From: Candidatus Pelagibacter sp.
GTDB taxonomy: Bacteria; Pseudomonadota; Alphaproteobacteria; Pelagibacterales; Pelagibacteraceae
Direction of reading: 5' to 3'
Assembly: GCA_028097945.1 (NCBI GenBank)
Contig: JAOHFJ010000004.1
Span: forward strand, 1 to 54,900
Length of the DNA stretch: 54,900 nucleotides
A program made the translations under genes and the position numbers. Shown here in pieces: positions 17,507 to 26,698 of the stretch. The notes beneath the pieces were generated by a model. It ran no database searches. It saw only the letters and a list, made by a program, of their open reading frames with translations, and was not told the origin of the DNA. Numbering within the stretch: the first letter of the stretch is position 1; every line of letters starts with the position of its first letter.

Positions 17507-18679
17507 TTATCTTTCAACACACATTGCAATACCCATACCACCACCGATACAAAGAGTTGCTAAACCTTTTTTTACATCACGCTTAATCATTTCATGTATA
17601 AGAGTGACTAATATTCGAGTTCCCGATGCTCCTATAGGATGTCCCAAGGCAATTGCACCACCATTAACATTTACCTTATCTTCTGGAATTGAAAGTGTTT
17701 TTAATACAGCTAAACTTTGCGCTGCGAATGCCTCATTAATTTCAAATAAATCTACGTCTTTAACATCCCATCCTGCTAATTCTAAAGCTTTTTTTGATGA
17801 AGGAATTGGCCCAGTCCCCATTAAGGCTGGATCAACACCGCAGCTTGCCCACGATTTAATGGAAACTAATTTTTTTACATTTTTTTTGTTTGCTTCTTCT
17901 GCAGACATTAATGTCACTGCAGCAGCTCCATCATTTATTCCTGAAGCGTTACCTGCAGTTACTGTTCCATCTTTTTTAAAAACAGGCTTAAGTCTAGACA
18001 AAGCATCAAGATTTATACCCTCCCGAGGATGTTCATCTACATTGAATTCTACATCGGCTTTTTTTGATTTAATTTTATAAGTGATTATTTCTTCTTTAAA
18101 TTTATTTTGTTTTTGAGCTGCTAAAGCTTTTTCTTGAGATTTAAGAGCAAACTTGTCTTGCTCTTCTCTAGTAATCTGAAATTTTTCAGCAACATTTTCT
18201 GCTGTCATCCCCATATGATAATCATTAAAAGCATCCCATAGCCCATCTTTAATCATTGTGTCAGTAAATTTTGCATCTCCGAGCTTTTTTCCATCTCTTA
18301 AATGTATGGAGTGAGGAGCCTGAGACATGCTTTCTTGCCCACCAGCTATGATTACTTGTGACCCCCCAGACTTAATACTTTGAAAGCCAGATGCTACTGA
18401 TCTTATTCCGGAACCACAGACTTGATTTATTAAATAAGCAGGTTTTTCTATAGGGACTCCAGACTCAATAGACGCTTGTCTGGCTGGATTCTGACCCGTA
18501 CCACCTGTTAAAACTTGACCAAAAATAATTTCATCAATTTCATCTTTTTTCAAATTTGATTTTTTTATTGATTCAGAAATCACTGTTGCCCCCAACTTGA
18601 AAGCAGGAACACTTTTTAAACTTTTATTTAATGACCCAATTGCCGTTCTTGTGGCTGAAGTTATAAAAACATTTTTCAT
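17507..18679 (-). CDS. phbA: acetyl-CoA C-acetyltransferase (thiolase)
   Basis: This is a 390-residue biosynthetic-type thiolase that interconverts acetoacetyl-CoA and two acetyl-CoA. The acyl-accepting cysteine is Cys88 in [10 protein letters not shown], the catalytic His347 lies in GHPIGASG and the second cysteine Cys377 in [10 protein letters not shown]; all are present. It is transcribed into the HDAC-family gene and lies opposite aacS, with which it would complete conversion of acetoacetate to acetyl-CoA. No phbB or phbC is seen in the window, so a degradative or ketone-utilising role is at least as likely as polyester synthesis. The gene name is by similarity; atoB would be equally suitable. 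Confidence 0.94.
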   Translation of the reverse strand: MKNVFITSATRTAIGSLNKSLKSVPAFKLGATVISESIKKSNLKKDEIDEIIFGQVLTGGTGQNPARQASIESGVPIEKPAYLINQVCGSGIRSVASGFQSIKSGGSQVIIAGGQESMSQAPHSIHLRDGKKLGDAKFTDTMIKDGLWDAFNDYHMGMTAENVAEKFQITREEQDKFALKSQEKALAAQKQNKFKEEIITYKIKSKKADVEFNVDEHPREGINLDALSRLKPVFKKDGTVTAGNASGINDGAAAVTLMSAEEANKKNVKKLVSIKSWASCGVDPALMGTGPIPSSKKALELAGWDVKDVDLFEINEAFAAQSLAVLKTLSIPEDKVNVNGGAIALGHPIGASGTRILVTLIHEMIKRDVKKGLATLCIGGGMGIAMCVER

Positions 18680-18690
18680 AATATAAACTT

Positions 18691-20076
18691 TTATAAATCA
18701 TTTTTCTTATCAATTAAATTATCTTTTTGAGATAAAGCGACTAAAATCGCTAAAATTAAAAATAAATATGATGCATTTCCTGTTGTAAAAAAACTACCTG
18801 TACTTTTTATCGGAAATATTTCAATTATGAATAAGAATATAAAAGGCACAATAATATTATTATCCTGAAATTTATTTTTGAAAATATATTTTTTTAAAAA
18901 ACTTTTATATAACACTACAGAAAAAATACTTAATATAGTTAAAAAACCAACTAAGCCAGTTTCAGTCAGTATTTCTAGGTAATAGTTATGAGGGTGCATA
19001 TTGCAAACAAATTTTGAATTTGGGTCAATATTTTCTCTCACGTGGCAATAGTATCTAAAATTTTTAATTCCTCCTCCTGTATATTTATTTAAACGCCAAG
19101 TTTCATAAAAGGAAGCAAATTCTTTTAAGTATTGAGGTATGTTCTTATTATCATAGTTTTGGTCCACGGCAATAATAACAATTTTTGAAATCTGATTATA
19201 AAAACTTTCAAAATTTTTTTTCACTTTATCATTAAAGTTAAATGCTAACAAAAAAGTTACCGAAAACAATAAAAGAAATGGAAAAAAATATTTTCGAGTT
19301 TGTTTTTGAAATATTGCAATCATGCAGATCAAAAGAATAAAAAGAATCAAAGGCATCCTATTTCCAGAAAAGATTAAACCTAAAAAAAAAATTATAAAAA
19401 GAGCAGGAATTAAAATTATTAATATTTTTTTTGAAACTTTGTTAAAAAATAAAGGGATTACAAAAAAAGAAAATACTGAAAATCTTTGTATAAATCCGCC
19501 TGCAATTAGCTCATCTCCAAAAGGACCGCCTAGTTTTCTTAAATCACTCGGAGCCTCAAAACCAAAAATATCTTTTCCATAAACTAATTGTAAAAAGATA
19601 TCTAAACTGACAAAGATTGAAGATAAAGAACAAGAAATAAAAAAATATTTTAAGTTGAGTAAATTTTTTTCAACTAAAAATTTTAAGGTTAAATATAAAA
19701 ATAAATATTTAAAAAAAAGTAAGGATTTGATTATTGTCGAAAAATATCCTCTCCAAACAGAGAAGCTTTTATGCTCTAAGTATAACGATATGTCGTTATA
19801 AATACCCGTTCCTAATATAAAAAAGAAAAAAAAAATTATAATTTTATCTAAAATACTAAATTTTACATTCAATAAATCTTTTCCAAATAAAATCAAAACT
19901 GAGAAAATGATAATTAATATATTAATATTAATAATCATATTTCCAGCGATAAAACTTATTGGTATTAAAGCTAATAATAAGCTGAAAAAATTTATTTTAG
20001 AAAATTTTAAGTAAGAAAATAAATACATTTTTTTAAAACAAATTATGTTATTTGTTATAATATGAAAAAATTTCAA
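18691..20076 (-). CDS. O-antigen ligase/polymerase family membrane protein
   Basis: This is a 461-residue integral membrane protein with about a dozen hydrophobic helices. It has the Wzy_C/ligase family signatures: [13 protein letters not shown] in the middle and the large periplasmic loop ending in [18 protein letters not shown], whose histidine-containing motif is diagnostic. It would either ligate the O-polysaccharide to lipid A core or polymerise repeat units, using undecaprenyl-diphosphate-linked sugar in the periplasm. Two starts are possible (ATG 20076 or 20028); neither has a ribosome-binding site. It is followed closely by phbA on the same strand and is divergent from tRNA-Arg. It opens the first surface-polysaccharide island. 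Confidence 0.85.
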   Translation of the reverse strand: MKFFHIITNNIICFKKMYLFSYLKFSKINFFSLLLALIPISFIAGNMIININILIIIFSVLILFGKDLLNVKFSILDKIIIFFFFFILGTGIYNDISLYLEHKSFSVWRGYFSTIIKSLLFFKYLFLYLTLKFLVEKNLLNLKYFFISCSLSSIFVSLDIFLQLVYGKDIFGFEAPSDLRKLGGPFGDELIAGGFIQRFSVFSFFVIPLFFNKVSKKILIILIPALFIIFFLGLIFSGNRMPLILFILLICMIAIFQKQTRKYFFPFLLLFSVTFLLAFNFNDKVKKNFESFYNQISKIVIIAVDQNYDNKNIPQYLKEFASFYETWRLNKYTGGGIKNFRYYCHVRENIDPNSKFVCNMHPHNYYLEILTETGLVGFLTILSIFSVVLYKSFLKKYIFKNKFQDNNIIVPFIFLFIIEIFPIKSTGSFFTTGNASYLFLILAILVALSQKDNLIDKKNDL

Positions 20077-20109
20077 AAAATAGAATTAAATAGATTAATT
20101 TTTAATTAT

Positions 20110-20186
20110 GCGCCTGTAGCTCAACTGGATAGAGCGCTTGGCTACGGACCAGGAGGTTCTGGGTTCAAATCCTAGCAGGCGCACCA
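20110..20186 (+). tRNA. tRNA-Arg (anticodon ACG)
   Basis: A full cloverleaf of 77 bases is visible: acceptor GCGCCTG/CAGGCGC, D arm GCTC...GAGC, anticodon stem CTTGG/CCAGG with loop CTACGGA giving anticodon ACG (read as ICG), T arm with GTTCAAAT, discriminator A and an encoded CCA end. The next gene starts only three bases later. Confidence 0.97.
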
Positions 20187-20189
20187 AAT

Positions 20190-21431
20190 ATGAAAAAAAT
20201 TTTTGAAACTAGAGAACTTTTTATACTTTTGCTTTTAGGTTTCTTTGTAAGAGTTTTTGCTGCGTATTTTTATGGTGAGGGAGCATTAATTAATGAATGG
20301 GGTACTTTAGTTCATAATTTTGAAAAAACAGGAATAATCGGAATTTTTATTCAATTAGACGAGTTTACCGCCATAGATAAATTAGCAGAGACTGGAGAAA
20401 AAGTTTTACCTTCAGCATTTATGCCTCCACTATATTTTTATTTTATTTATATAATAAAATTTATTTTTGAAGATTTTTTAAATTTTATCCATGTAATTAT
20501 TTTTATTCAAATTATTTTAAGTCTAACTTCTATCTATTTATTTTATAGGATATTAAATTTTTTAGAGAATAATAAAAATATAAACTTAATTATTTTAACT
20601 ATATTTGCTTTATTTCCATTATATATTTATTCTTCAGTTCAAATTTCTTCAATTTCTTTACAAATTTTTTTATTTTTAGGATTTTTTTATTTTTTGATAG
20701 AATTTAATAGAACAAGTAAAAAAAAATTTTTGTTTTTTTTCTCAATAGTTGCGGGTTTATTAATTCTTACTAGAGGAGAATTTTATTTATTTTACCTGTT
20801 AACACTTGTGTATTTTTTCTTATTTATAAAAAAAAAATTACAAGAGCTTTTAATTTCACTGATTATTTCTTTGATAATTATTTCACCTTACCTTTATAGA
20901 AATTATTTAAATTTTAACACTATTACTATTACAAAATCAGTAGGTTTTAATCTTTTAAAAGGAAATAATCCTACTTACAGAGTGGAAGGTAATTCAGATT
21001 TTATTATAAATAATTTTAGTAGTACGAATATTAAGTTAAAAACGAAAAATGATTACGAAATAAGTTTAGATAATTTCTATAAAGAAAAAGCAATGGATTA
21101 TATTAAAAATGATCCAACTAATTATATAAATTTTTATTTTAAAAAAGTTTTTTCTTATATTTTCTTGGACTTTAATTCATCATATGACAATTATTACAAT
21201 CCTTTTCATTTAATACCAAAAATTTTAATTTCATTTATCGGTTTTGTAAGTGCAATAATTTGTTTAAGAAAAAAAGGACTTTTTCAATATCTATCCTTTT
21301 ATTATTTTGCGAATATTTTTTTATTTTCAGTATTCTTTATTTTGCCAAGATATAGTGTAATTCTTCTACCAATTAATTTATTGCTCACTTTAGAATTAGT
21401 TAATTTTCTAAGAAGAAAATTTATCAATTAA
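20190..21431 (+). CDS. GT-C type (ArnT/PMT-like) membrane glycosyltransferase
   Basis: This is a 413-residue, multi-helix membrane protein with the shape of dolichyl/undecaprenyl-phosphate-dependent sugar transferases (GT39/ArnT/GT83-like). The first helix (about 8-28) is followed by a short external loop with Glu in GALINEWGTL, where GT-C enzymes keep an acidic catalytic residue. It is very rich in Phe, Ile and Leu. The ATG lies three bases behind the mature end of tRNA-Arg, so no normal leader exists: the message would be produced by tRNA 3' processing or from a promoter inside the tRNA. It converges on the epimerase gene with a 24-base overlap. The donor and acceptor are unknown; surface glycan assembly is inferred from neighbours. 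Confidence 0.72.
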   Translation: MKKIFETRELFILLLLGFFVRVFAAYFYGEGALINEWGTLVHNFEKTGIIGIFIQLDEFTAIDKLAETGEKVLPSAFMPPLYFYFIYIIKFIFEDFLNFIHVIIFIQIILSLTSIYLFYRILNFLENNKNINLIILTIFALFPLYIYSSVQISSISLQIFLFLGFFYFLIEFNRTSKKKFLFFFSIVAGLLILTRGEFYLFYLLTLVYFFLFIKKKLQELLISLIISLIIISPYLYRNYLNFNTITITKSVGFNLLKGNNPTYRVEGNSDFIINNFSSTNIKLKTKNDYEISLDNFYKEKAMDYIKNDPTNYINFYFKKVFSYIFLDFNSSYDNYYNPFHLIPKILISFIGFVSAIICLRKKGLFQYLSFYYFANIFLFSVFFILPRYSVILLPINLLLTLELVNFLRRKFIN

Positions 21432-22460
21432 TTCCTTAATTATTTTCGTAGATGAGTATTTTTGCTTCCAGTGTGGATAGTCTTTTCTAAATTTTTTCAT
21501 ATTTGAAACATACCAAATATGATCGCCAACTCTATTCTGTTTTAAGATTGTTTTTTTAATTTTTATTTTTGCGATTTTTTCAACAATATTTAAAGCTTCA
21601 ATAATCGAGCAGTTTGAAAATCTGCCACCGCCGGTGTTATAAACCTTACCGTATCCTGGTTTTTTGTAAAACTCCCAAAAACATCTAATTAAATCCTCAC
21701 TATGAATATTATCTCTCACTTGTTTACCTTTATAACCAATTAAAAAATATTGTTTTTTATGTAAAGAAGCCTTAACTAAATAAGATAAAAAACCGTGAAG
21801 TTTTGCTCCAGAATGATTTGGTCCAGTTATACAACCAGCGCGAAAACAAGCAGTTTTAAGCCCAACATTTCTTCCGTACTCCTGAACAATTAGATCTGCA
21901 TAAGCTTTAGAAGCACCAAAAAAACTATGTGTGCAGTTATCTATAGACATTGTTTCGTCTATACCAGAATTAAATTTATGTGAACTTCTGATCTCCCATC
22001 TAGTTTTTTTTTCAACTAAAGGTAAAAAATTTGGATTATCTCCGTAAATTTTATTAGTAGACATAAATATAAAAGGCGCATTAGGACAATATAACTTAGT
22101 AAGTTCTAAAAGGTTTAAAGTTCCTTTTGCATTAATATCGAAGTCAATAAAAGGTTTGTTTTTTGCCCAATCATGAGATGGTTGAGCAGCGGCATGAATA
22201 ACAACTTTAATTTTCTTTTTATACTTTGAAAAAACTTTTTTTAATGAATTTAGATTTCTTATATCTATATTCAAATGTTCATAAGTGTTTAATTGATTTT
22301 TAAGTTTTTTTTTAACCCAGGAAATATCTCCATCTTTTCCAAAAAAAAACTTTCTTGTATTATTGTCTATCCCTAGAATTTTAAAACCTTTTTTAGCAAA
22401 ATAAATAGAAGCCTCAGATCCTACTAATCCACAAGATCCTGTGATTAAAGCAACATTCAT
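21408..22460 (-). CDS. NAD-dependent sugar epimerase/dehydratase (CDP-paratose 2-epimerase-like)
   Basis: This is an extended short-chain dehydrogenase of 350 residues. The NAD motif is TGSCGLVGSE (7-16), followed by the DNNTRKFFFG stretch that I know from the CDP-paratose/CDP-tyvelose 2-epimerase branch. The serine/threonine of the active site is at 134-135 (MSTNKIYG), but the expected YxxxK is FGASK (Phe181, Lys185), so the catalytic tyrosine is replaced; relatives with the same FGASK pattern are known to me, so it may be a family trait. Its ATG shares a base with the stop of the upstream epimerase (TAATG), so both are co-translated. It presumably makes a nucleotide-linked dideoxy or other modified sugar for the surface glycan. 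Confidence 0.8.
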   Translation of the reverse strand: MNVALITGSCGLVGSEASIYFAKKGFKILGIDNNTRKFFFGKDGDISWVKKKLKNQLNTYEHLNIDIRNLNSLKKVFSKYKKKIKVVIHAAAQPSHDWAKNKPFIDFDINAKGTLNLLELTKLYCPNAPFIFMSTNKIYGDNPNFLPLVEKKTRWEIRSSHKFNSGIDETMSIDNCTHSFFGASKAYADLIVQEYGRNVGLKTACFRAGCITGPNHSGAKLHGFLSYLVKASLHKKQYFLIGYKGKQVRDNIHSEDLIRCFWEFYKKPGYGKVYNTGGGRFSNCSIIEALNIVEKIAKIKIKKTILKQNRVGDHIWYVSNMKKFRKDYPHWKQKYSSTKIIKELIDKFSS

Positions 22461-23485
22461 TAAAAGAATTTCCTTAGTTTTTTATTTTGATATAACCATT
22501 TGTAAATATCTTTTAAAACTATATTAATATTTTTTAGTGGTTCCCAATTATAAAATTTCTTAATTTTTTTATTATCAGTAATATAATAAGGTATATCAAA
22601 AATTGAGGTTTTAGATACTTTTTTGATTTTTATTTTATTACCTGTAATTTTCTGACATTTAGAAGTTAAATCTCTTAAGGAAACATAACTTTTTAATCCT
22701 CCTCCAATATTAAATGTTTCATTGTTTATTTTTTTTATTTTTGCAATTTGTATAAAAATGATTTCACAAACATCATCAATGTGAATGACATCCCTTACCT
22801 GATTGCCGTATCCACCAAACCCAATATAAGATAATTTTTTTTTTAAATAATGTTTAGCTACCCAAAGAGGCACGAAACCTTGATCTTGTTTTCCAAATTG
22901 CCACGGACCTGCAATTACTCCAAATCTATTAATGATGTACTTTAATTTGGTATTAAAAAAAATTTCACAAATTAATTTTTCCGATGCAAGTTTAGTAAAT
23001 CCATAAAGAGAGCTAGCGGTAGTAGTCTCAAAATTTTCGTCAATTTTTCTCTTAACTTTCAGCGGTCTAGAAATATTAAGATTTTTGGAAAAACTTCTTA
23101 ATTTGTTAATAGAATAAACTCTGCTCGAAGAAAGAAATATTATATTTGCATTATCTCTAACGCATTTTTTTAAAATGTTAAAAGTTCCAATTAGATTAGT
23201 TTTAAAAACTCTATCAGGATCTTTTCTAGAAGCTTCGATCGCTGGTTCCGCACAACAATCTATTACTAGATCAAATTTTGGCAAATTTTCAATTTTTTCA
23301 AATTTTTCAATATTAATATTAAAATTTTTTATTTTATGATTTTTAAGTCTATTTCTATTCAATATTGAACCTTTCCTTGTAAGATTGTCCAAACTGAAAA
23401 TTTTAGCTTTTTTGAGTTTTTTTTTTAGATAAATGGCTATATTTGAACCAACAAAGCCACAACCACCTGTAATAAGTATTTTCAT
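22460..23485 (-). CDS. NAD-dependent sugar epimerase/dehydratase
   Basis: This is an extended SDR of 341 residues with the NAD-binding GGCGFVGS (7-14) and the intact catalytic residues Ser119-121 and YGFTK (Tyr161, Lys165). It resembles GDP/CDP/UDP-sugar 4,6-dehydratase or 2-epimerase enzymes of O-antigen clusters. It is the first gene of a two-gene minus-strand operon with the second epimerase and is divergent from the GT2 gene. The two enzymes share about the same length and fold but differ in the active site, so they are probably successive steps on the same nucleotide sugar. The exact sugar cannot be read from the sequence. Confidence 0.8.
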   Translation of the reverse strand: MKILITGGCGFVGSNIAIYLKKKLKKAKIFSLDNLTRKGSILNRNRLKNHKIKNFNINIEKFEKIENLPKFDLVIDCCAEPAIEASRKDPDRVFKTNLIGTFNILKKCVRDNANIIFLSSSRVYSINKLRSFSKNLNISRPLKVKRKIDENFETTTASSLYGFTKLASEKLICEIFFNTKLKYIINRFGVIAGPWQFGKQDQGFVPLWVAKHYLKKKLSYIGFGGYGNQVRDVIHIDDVCEIIFIQIAKIKKINNETFNIGGGLKSYVSLRDLTSKCQKITGNKIKIKKVSKTSIFDIPYYITDNKKIKKFYNWEPLKNINIVLKDIYKWLYQNKKLRKFF

Positions 23486-23528
23486 TATATTTTAATTAAC
23501 TTATTAATATTCAAAAATAAACAATTTT

Positions 23529-24242
23529 ATGCTCTCTATATTGGTACCAGTAAGAAATGAGTCAGATGCTTTAAAAGACATTATTGAGCATTTCTCAAAA
23601 AAACTTATCAATATTAATCATGAAGTTTTAATAATAAACGATTTTAGTGAAGATGATACTCTAAAAAAAACAGAAAATTTAATATTAGAAAAAAATAATT
23701 TTAGAGTTTTAAATAATACAAAAAAAGGGTTAGGCGGAGCTATAAATCTGGGCATAAAAGAGTCGAAAGGTAAAAATATAGCAATAATGATGGCCGATGG
23801 TTCAGATGATATTAATGATTTAATAAATTATAACAATCTTATAAATTCTAATAACTATGATGCAATTTTAGGTTCAAGATTTTTAAAAGAGTCAAAAGTT
23901 ATAGAGTATCCTATTCAAAAATTAGTACTAAACAGGTTATTCAATTATTTTGTAGGCCTTGTTTTTTGGAATACTTATAATGATTATACCAATGCTTTTA
24001 AAATTTATAAGAAAAGTGCACTAATTGAAATATGTCCACTTATTTCAGAAAGCTTTAATATATTTTTGGAAATTCCATTAAAAATTATTTCAAGAAAATA
24101 TAACTATAAAATAGTACCAATAAGCTGGATAGGAAGAAAAAAAGGCGCTTCAAAATTTAAAATAAAAGAACTAGGTTCAAAATACTTGTTTACTTTGATT
24201 TATTGTTTTATTGAAAAAAATTTACTTAATATAAAAAAATGA
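23529..24242 (+). CDS. family 2 glycosyltransferase (polyprenyl-phosphate mannosyltransferase-like)
   Basis: This is a 237-residue GT-A glycosyltransferase. The N-terminal SILVPVRNES is the usual GT2 start, the metal/nucleotide aspartates are in MMADGSDD (Asp90, Asp93, Asp94), and SRFLKES and YTNAFKIYK resemble dolichyl/undecaprenyl-phosphate mannose or glucose synthases. Unlike many bacterial members it has no C-terminal membrane helices; it ends with a short basic tail. It would transfer a sugar to undecaprenyl phosphate, the donor for GT-C enzymes such as the one at 20190. Its stop overlaps, as ATGA, a 31-codon frame for a single membrane helix, which may supply the missing anchor. Confidence 0.85.
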   Translation: MLSILVPVRNESDALKDIIEHFSKKLININHEVLIINDFSEDDTLKKTENLILEKNNFRVLNNTKKGLGGAINLGIKESKGKNIAIMMADGSDDINDLINYNNLINSNNYDAILGSRFLKESKVIEYPIQKLVLNRLFNYFVGLVFWNTYNDYTNAFKIYKKSALIEICPLISESFNIFLEIPLKIISRKYNYKIVPISWIGRKKGASKFKIKELGSKYLFTLIYCFIEKNLLNIKK

Positions 24243-24334
24243 AATTTCTATTAAATTTATCTTTGCAAAAATCAGTTATAGTTTTTTTTATACTTATAGT
24301 GGTTATATTAATCGGATTAACAATAATTTTATAA
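24239..24334 (+). CDS. possible 31-residue single-helix membrane peptide coupled to GT2
   Basis: The frame starts at an ATG that overlaps the GT2 stop (ATGA), a typical translational-coupling junction, and runs 31 codons to TAA at 24332-24334. The peptide has a short polar start (KFLLNLSLQKS) and then an unbroken hydrophobic helix of about 19 residues to its end. Its stop overlaps the convergent uppP stop by 6 bases. T-rich DNA naturally encodes hydrophobic residues, so chance cannot be excluded; the ATGA overlap is the main support. It could act as a membrane anchor for the soluble GT2, as DPM3 does for DPM1 in eukaryotes. That comparison is inference only. Confidence 0.4.
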   Translation: MKFLLNLSLQKSVIVFFILIVVILIGLTIIL

Positions 24335-25084
24335 GTAAGCTATCATTAGTAGAATAGCTCCTAATAAAAATCTATAATAAGCGAAAATATTTAAACTAAA
24401 TTTATTTAAATATTTTAAAAAATATTTAATTGTTATTAGCGAGAATAAAAAGGCAAAAAAAATCGCAAAAATATTAAGTTTATAAAAATATTGGCTTTGT
24501 GAAAAAATAATATTTTTTAGTCCAAAAATCGAAACTGCACCTAAAATTGGAATAGAGATCAAAAAAGATATTTTCGCTGAGTCAACTCGCTTAAATTTTA
24601 ATAATCTTGCCGCAGTGATAGCTATACCTGATCTACTCACTCCAGGTATTAAAGATAAAATTTGTAAGAACCCTATAAATATTGCTGATTTTAAACTAAA
24701 ATTTTTTTTTATAGTTTTTTCAATTTTGAACTTGTCACTTATAAATAATAAAATACCAAATATTAATGTTGTCCAAGCTATTGTTTCAATGTTTCTAATT
24801 TTTTCAATAAAGTTTGTTTCAACTAAAATGAAACCTGTAAGCATTACTGGAATTGAAGATATTACAATCTTAAAAAAAAGAGCTTTGTTTTTGTAAAAAT
24901 TAATAACGTCCTTATAAAAATAAACTAAAACAGCCAAAAAGGAACCTATGTGTAAACTCACATCGATTGAGAGGTTTTTTTTAAGCTCTAAAAATTCAGA
25001 AGCAATTATTAAATGTGAGGAGGAACTTATTGGTAAAAATTCTGTTATACCTTGAATTAGAGATAAGAAAAAAATTACAATCAC
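24329..25084 (-). CDS. uppP: undecaprenyl-diphosphatase
   Basis: This is an integral membrane phosphatase of 251 residues (BacA/UppP) that converts undecaprenyl diphosphate to the monophosphate so that the lipid carrier can be reused for peptidoglycan and O-antigen. The two family motifs are present: QGITEFLPISSSSHLII near the N-terminus (with the catalytic Glu) and PGVSRSGIAITAARLL in the middle (with the catalytic Arg/Ser). About eight hydrophobic helices are visible. The start codon is GTG at 25084. The gene converges on the GT2 with its small peptide and is divergent from gltD. Its place beside glycan genes fits carrier recycling. Confidence 0.94.
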   Translation of the reverse strand: MIVIFFLSLIQGITEFLPISSSSHLIIASEFLELKKNLSIDVSLHIGSFLAVLVYFYKDVINFYKNKALFFKIVISSIPVMLTGFILVETNFIEKIRNIETIAWTTLIFGILLFISDKFKIEKTIKKNFSLKSAIFIGFLQILSLIPGVSRSGIAITAARLLKFKRVDSAKISFLISIPILGAVSIFGLKNIIFSQSQYFYKLNIFAIFFAFLFSLITIKYFLKYLNKFSLNIFAYYRFLLGAILLMIAYL

Positions 25085-25132
25085 TTATATAAAGATAAAA
25101 TTAAAGGTTGTTTTTTTATTGGCAATATCTAA

Positions 25133-25149
25133 TGCATATCAGGTATGCA
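25133..25149. repeat. small palindrome TGCATA-N5-TATGCA upstream of gltD
   Basis: Six-base arms (25133-25138 and 25144-25149) flank a 5-base centre in the 165-base gap between uppP and gltD. It could be an operator for nitrogen control. No known binding site is recognised. Confidence 0.3.
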
Positions 25150-25197
25150 ATAAATGACATTACTTTTTTGAGGTTTTTGCAATATAGGTAATAACCA

Positions 25198-25226
25198 TTG
25201 ACCTTTAAAAACTTTCTTTCAATAAA
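25198..25226 (+). promoter_or_regulatory. candidate sigma70 promoter for gltD-gltB
   Basis: TTGACC (25198-25203) and AATAAA (25221-25226) are spaced by 17 bases, 24 bases upstream of the gltD ATG. The TTGACC-N17 arrangement is the same as in front of the TAXI gene. Confidence 0.4.
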
Positions 25227-25249
25227 TTCTTAACTTATTTAACTCATAC

Positions 25250-26695
25250 ATGACAAAAAAAATGCTCAAGTTTGTAGATTTAAAAAAAGAGACACCTGAA
25301 AAAAGAGGCACAGAAAAAAGAAAAGGTGACTTTAATGAGATTTATAAAGAATACATCACCAACAAAGCTACAGAGCAATCTAGCAGATGCTCTCAGTGTG
25401 GCGTACCTTTTTGTCAAATACATTGTCCATTAAGTAATAATATTCCAGATTGGTTGAAATTAACTGCCGAAGGTAGATTAAAAGAAGCTTATGAGCTTTC
25501 ACAAAGCACAAATAATATGCCAGAAGTTTGTGGTAGAATTTGTCCTCAAGACAGATTGTGCGAAGGAAATTGCGTTATTGAACAGTCGGGACACGGAACT
25601 GTTACCATAGGGTCAATAGAAAAATATATTACAGACACTGCCTGGGAAAAAGGTTGGGTTAAATCTTTAAAAGTTAAAAAAGAGTTAAAGCAATCGATTG
25701 GCATTATCGGTGCTGGGCCAGCTGGAATGGCGTGCGCGGAGGAATTAAGAAAATCAGGTTATCAAGTTACAATATATGATAGATACGATAGGCCGGGCGG
25801 TCTTTTAATTTATGGAATTCCTAATTTTAAATTGGAAAAATTTGTTGTTGAAAGGAGAACAAAGTTATTAAAAGATAGCGGAATTAAATTTGTTCAAAAT
25901 TTTGAAGTAGGTAAGGATAAAACTTTATATGAGTTGAAAGAGAAGCATGATGCGATTTTGATTGCTACCGGTGTTTACAAACCTAGAGAAATAAATATTC
26001 CTGGACAAGATCTAAATAATATTTTTCCAGCAATGCAGTTTTTAACTGCGTCCAATAGAAAAGGCTTAGGTGATAAAGTGGAGTTATTTGATGATGGAAC
26101 ATTGAATGCAGAAGGGAAAAATGTAGTTGTTATCGGTGGTGGAGATACAGCGATGGATTGCGTAAGGACATCAGTTAGGCAAAATGCTAAATCAGTAAAA
26201 TGCTTATACAGACGAGACAGAGAGAATATGCCTGGTTCTGCAAGAGAGGTTGGAAACGCAATAGAAGAGGGCGTAGAATTTGTTTGGTTAACAAGTCCCA
26301 AAAGCTTTATTGGGAGATCAAAAGTTGAGTCAGTTGAAGTAAATAAAATGACATTAGGTGAGCCAGACTCTTCAGGTAGAAGAAGACCCGAAGTTGAACA
26401 AGGTTCAGAATATAAGATACCTGCAGATCTTGTAATTAAATCTTTAGGTTTTGATCCTGAAGACCTGCCAAATTTATTCAATGCTAAAGAATTAGTTATT
26501 TCTCAATGGGGAACAATTAAAATTGATTTGAAATCTATGCAGACTAATTTAGATGGAGTGTTTGCAGCGGGTGATATTGTAAGAGGAGCTTCTTTGGTTG
26601 TTTGGGCCATAAGAGACGGAAGAGATGCTGCAAATCAAATTGAGAAATATTTGCAAAAAAAAATTAAAAAACAAAAAGCTGAAGAAGCTGCATAA
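25250..26695 (+). CDS. gltD: glutamate synthase (NADPH) small subunit
   Basis: The beta subunit of GOGAT passes electrons from NADPH through FAD to the iron-sulfur clusters for glutamate formation. The 481 residues carry the N-terminal 4Fe-4S cysteines (CSQCGVPFCQIHC and CGRICPQDRLCEGNC), the FAD motif GAGPAGMACAEELR near residue 150 and the NADPH motif GGGDTAMDCVRT. The length is normal. Two in-frame ATGs at the start (25250 and 25262) are possible; there is no strong ribosome-binding site. The gene is three bases ahead of gltB. It is one of the few genes here with a clear upstream promoter. Confidence 0.96.
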   Translation: MTKKMLKFVDLKKETPEKRGTEKRKGDFNEIYKEYITNKATEQSSRCSQCGVPFCQIHCPLSNNIPDWLKLTAEGRLKEAYELSQSTNNMPEVCGRICPQDRLCEGNCVIEQSGHGTVTIGSIEKYITDTAWEKGWVKSLKVKKELKQSIGIIGAGPAGMACAEELRKSGYQVTIYDRYDRPGGLLIYGIPNFKLEKFVVERRTKLLKDSGIKFVQNFEVGKDKTLYELKEKHDAILIATGVYKPREINIPGQDLNNIFPAMQFLTASNRKGLGDKVELFDDGTLNAEGKNVVVIGGGDTAMDCVRTSVRQNAKSVKCLYRRDRENMPGSAREVGNAIEEGVEFVWLTSPKSFIGRSKVESVEVNKMTLGEPDSSGRRRPEVEQGSEYKIPADLVIKSLGFDPEDLPNLFNAKELVISQWGTIKIDLKSMQTNLDGVFAAGDIVRGASLVVWAIRDGRDAANQIEKYLQKKIKKQKAEEAA

Positions 26696-26698
26696 ATA

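Noticed and set aside
17604..18080. 158-codon plus-strand frame inside the thiolase gene
   Set aside because: It lies wholly opposite a thiolase with intact catalytic motifs and shows low-complexity shadow composition.
20110..20186. tRNA-Arg or tRNA-Ser as integration site of a mobile element
   Set aside because: No integrase gene and no repeated tRNA 3' end was found on either side in the window, although both tRNAs border glycan islands.
25085..25249. Glutamine riboswitch upstream of gltD
   Set aside because: The gap lacks the conserved bases of the glnA/downstream-peptide RNAs; only a small palindrome and a promoter-like pair are seen.
25975..26481. 168-codon minus-strand frame inside gltD
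   Set aside because: It is antisense to conserved NADPH-binding sequence; no start signal and no family resemblance.
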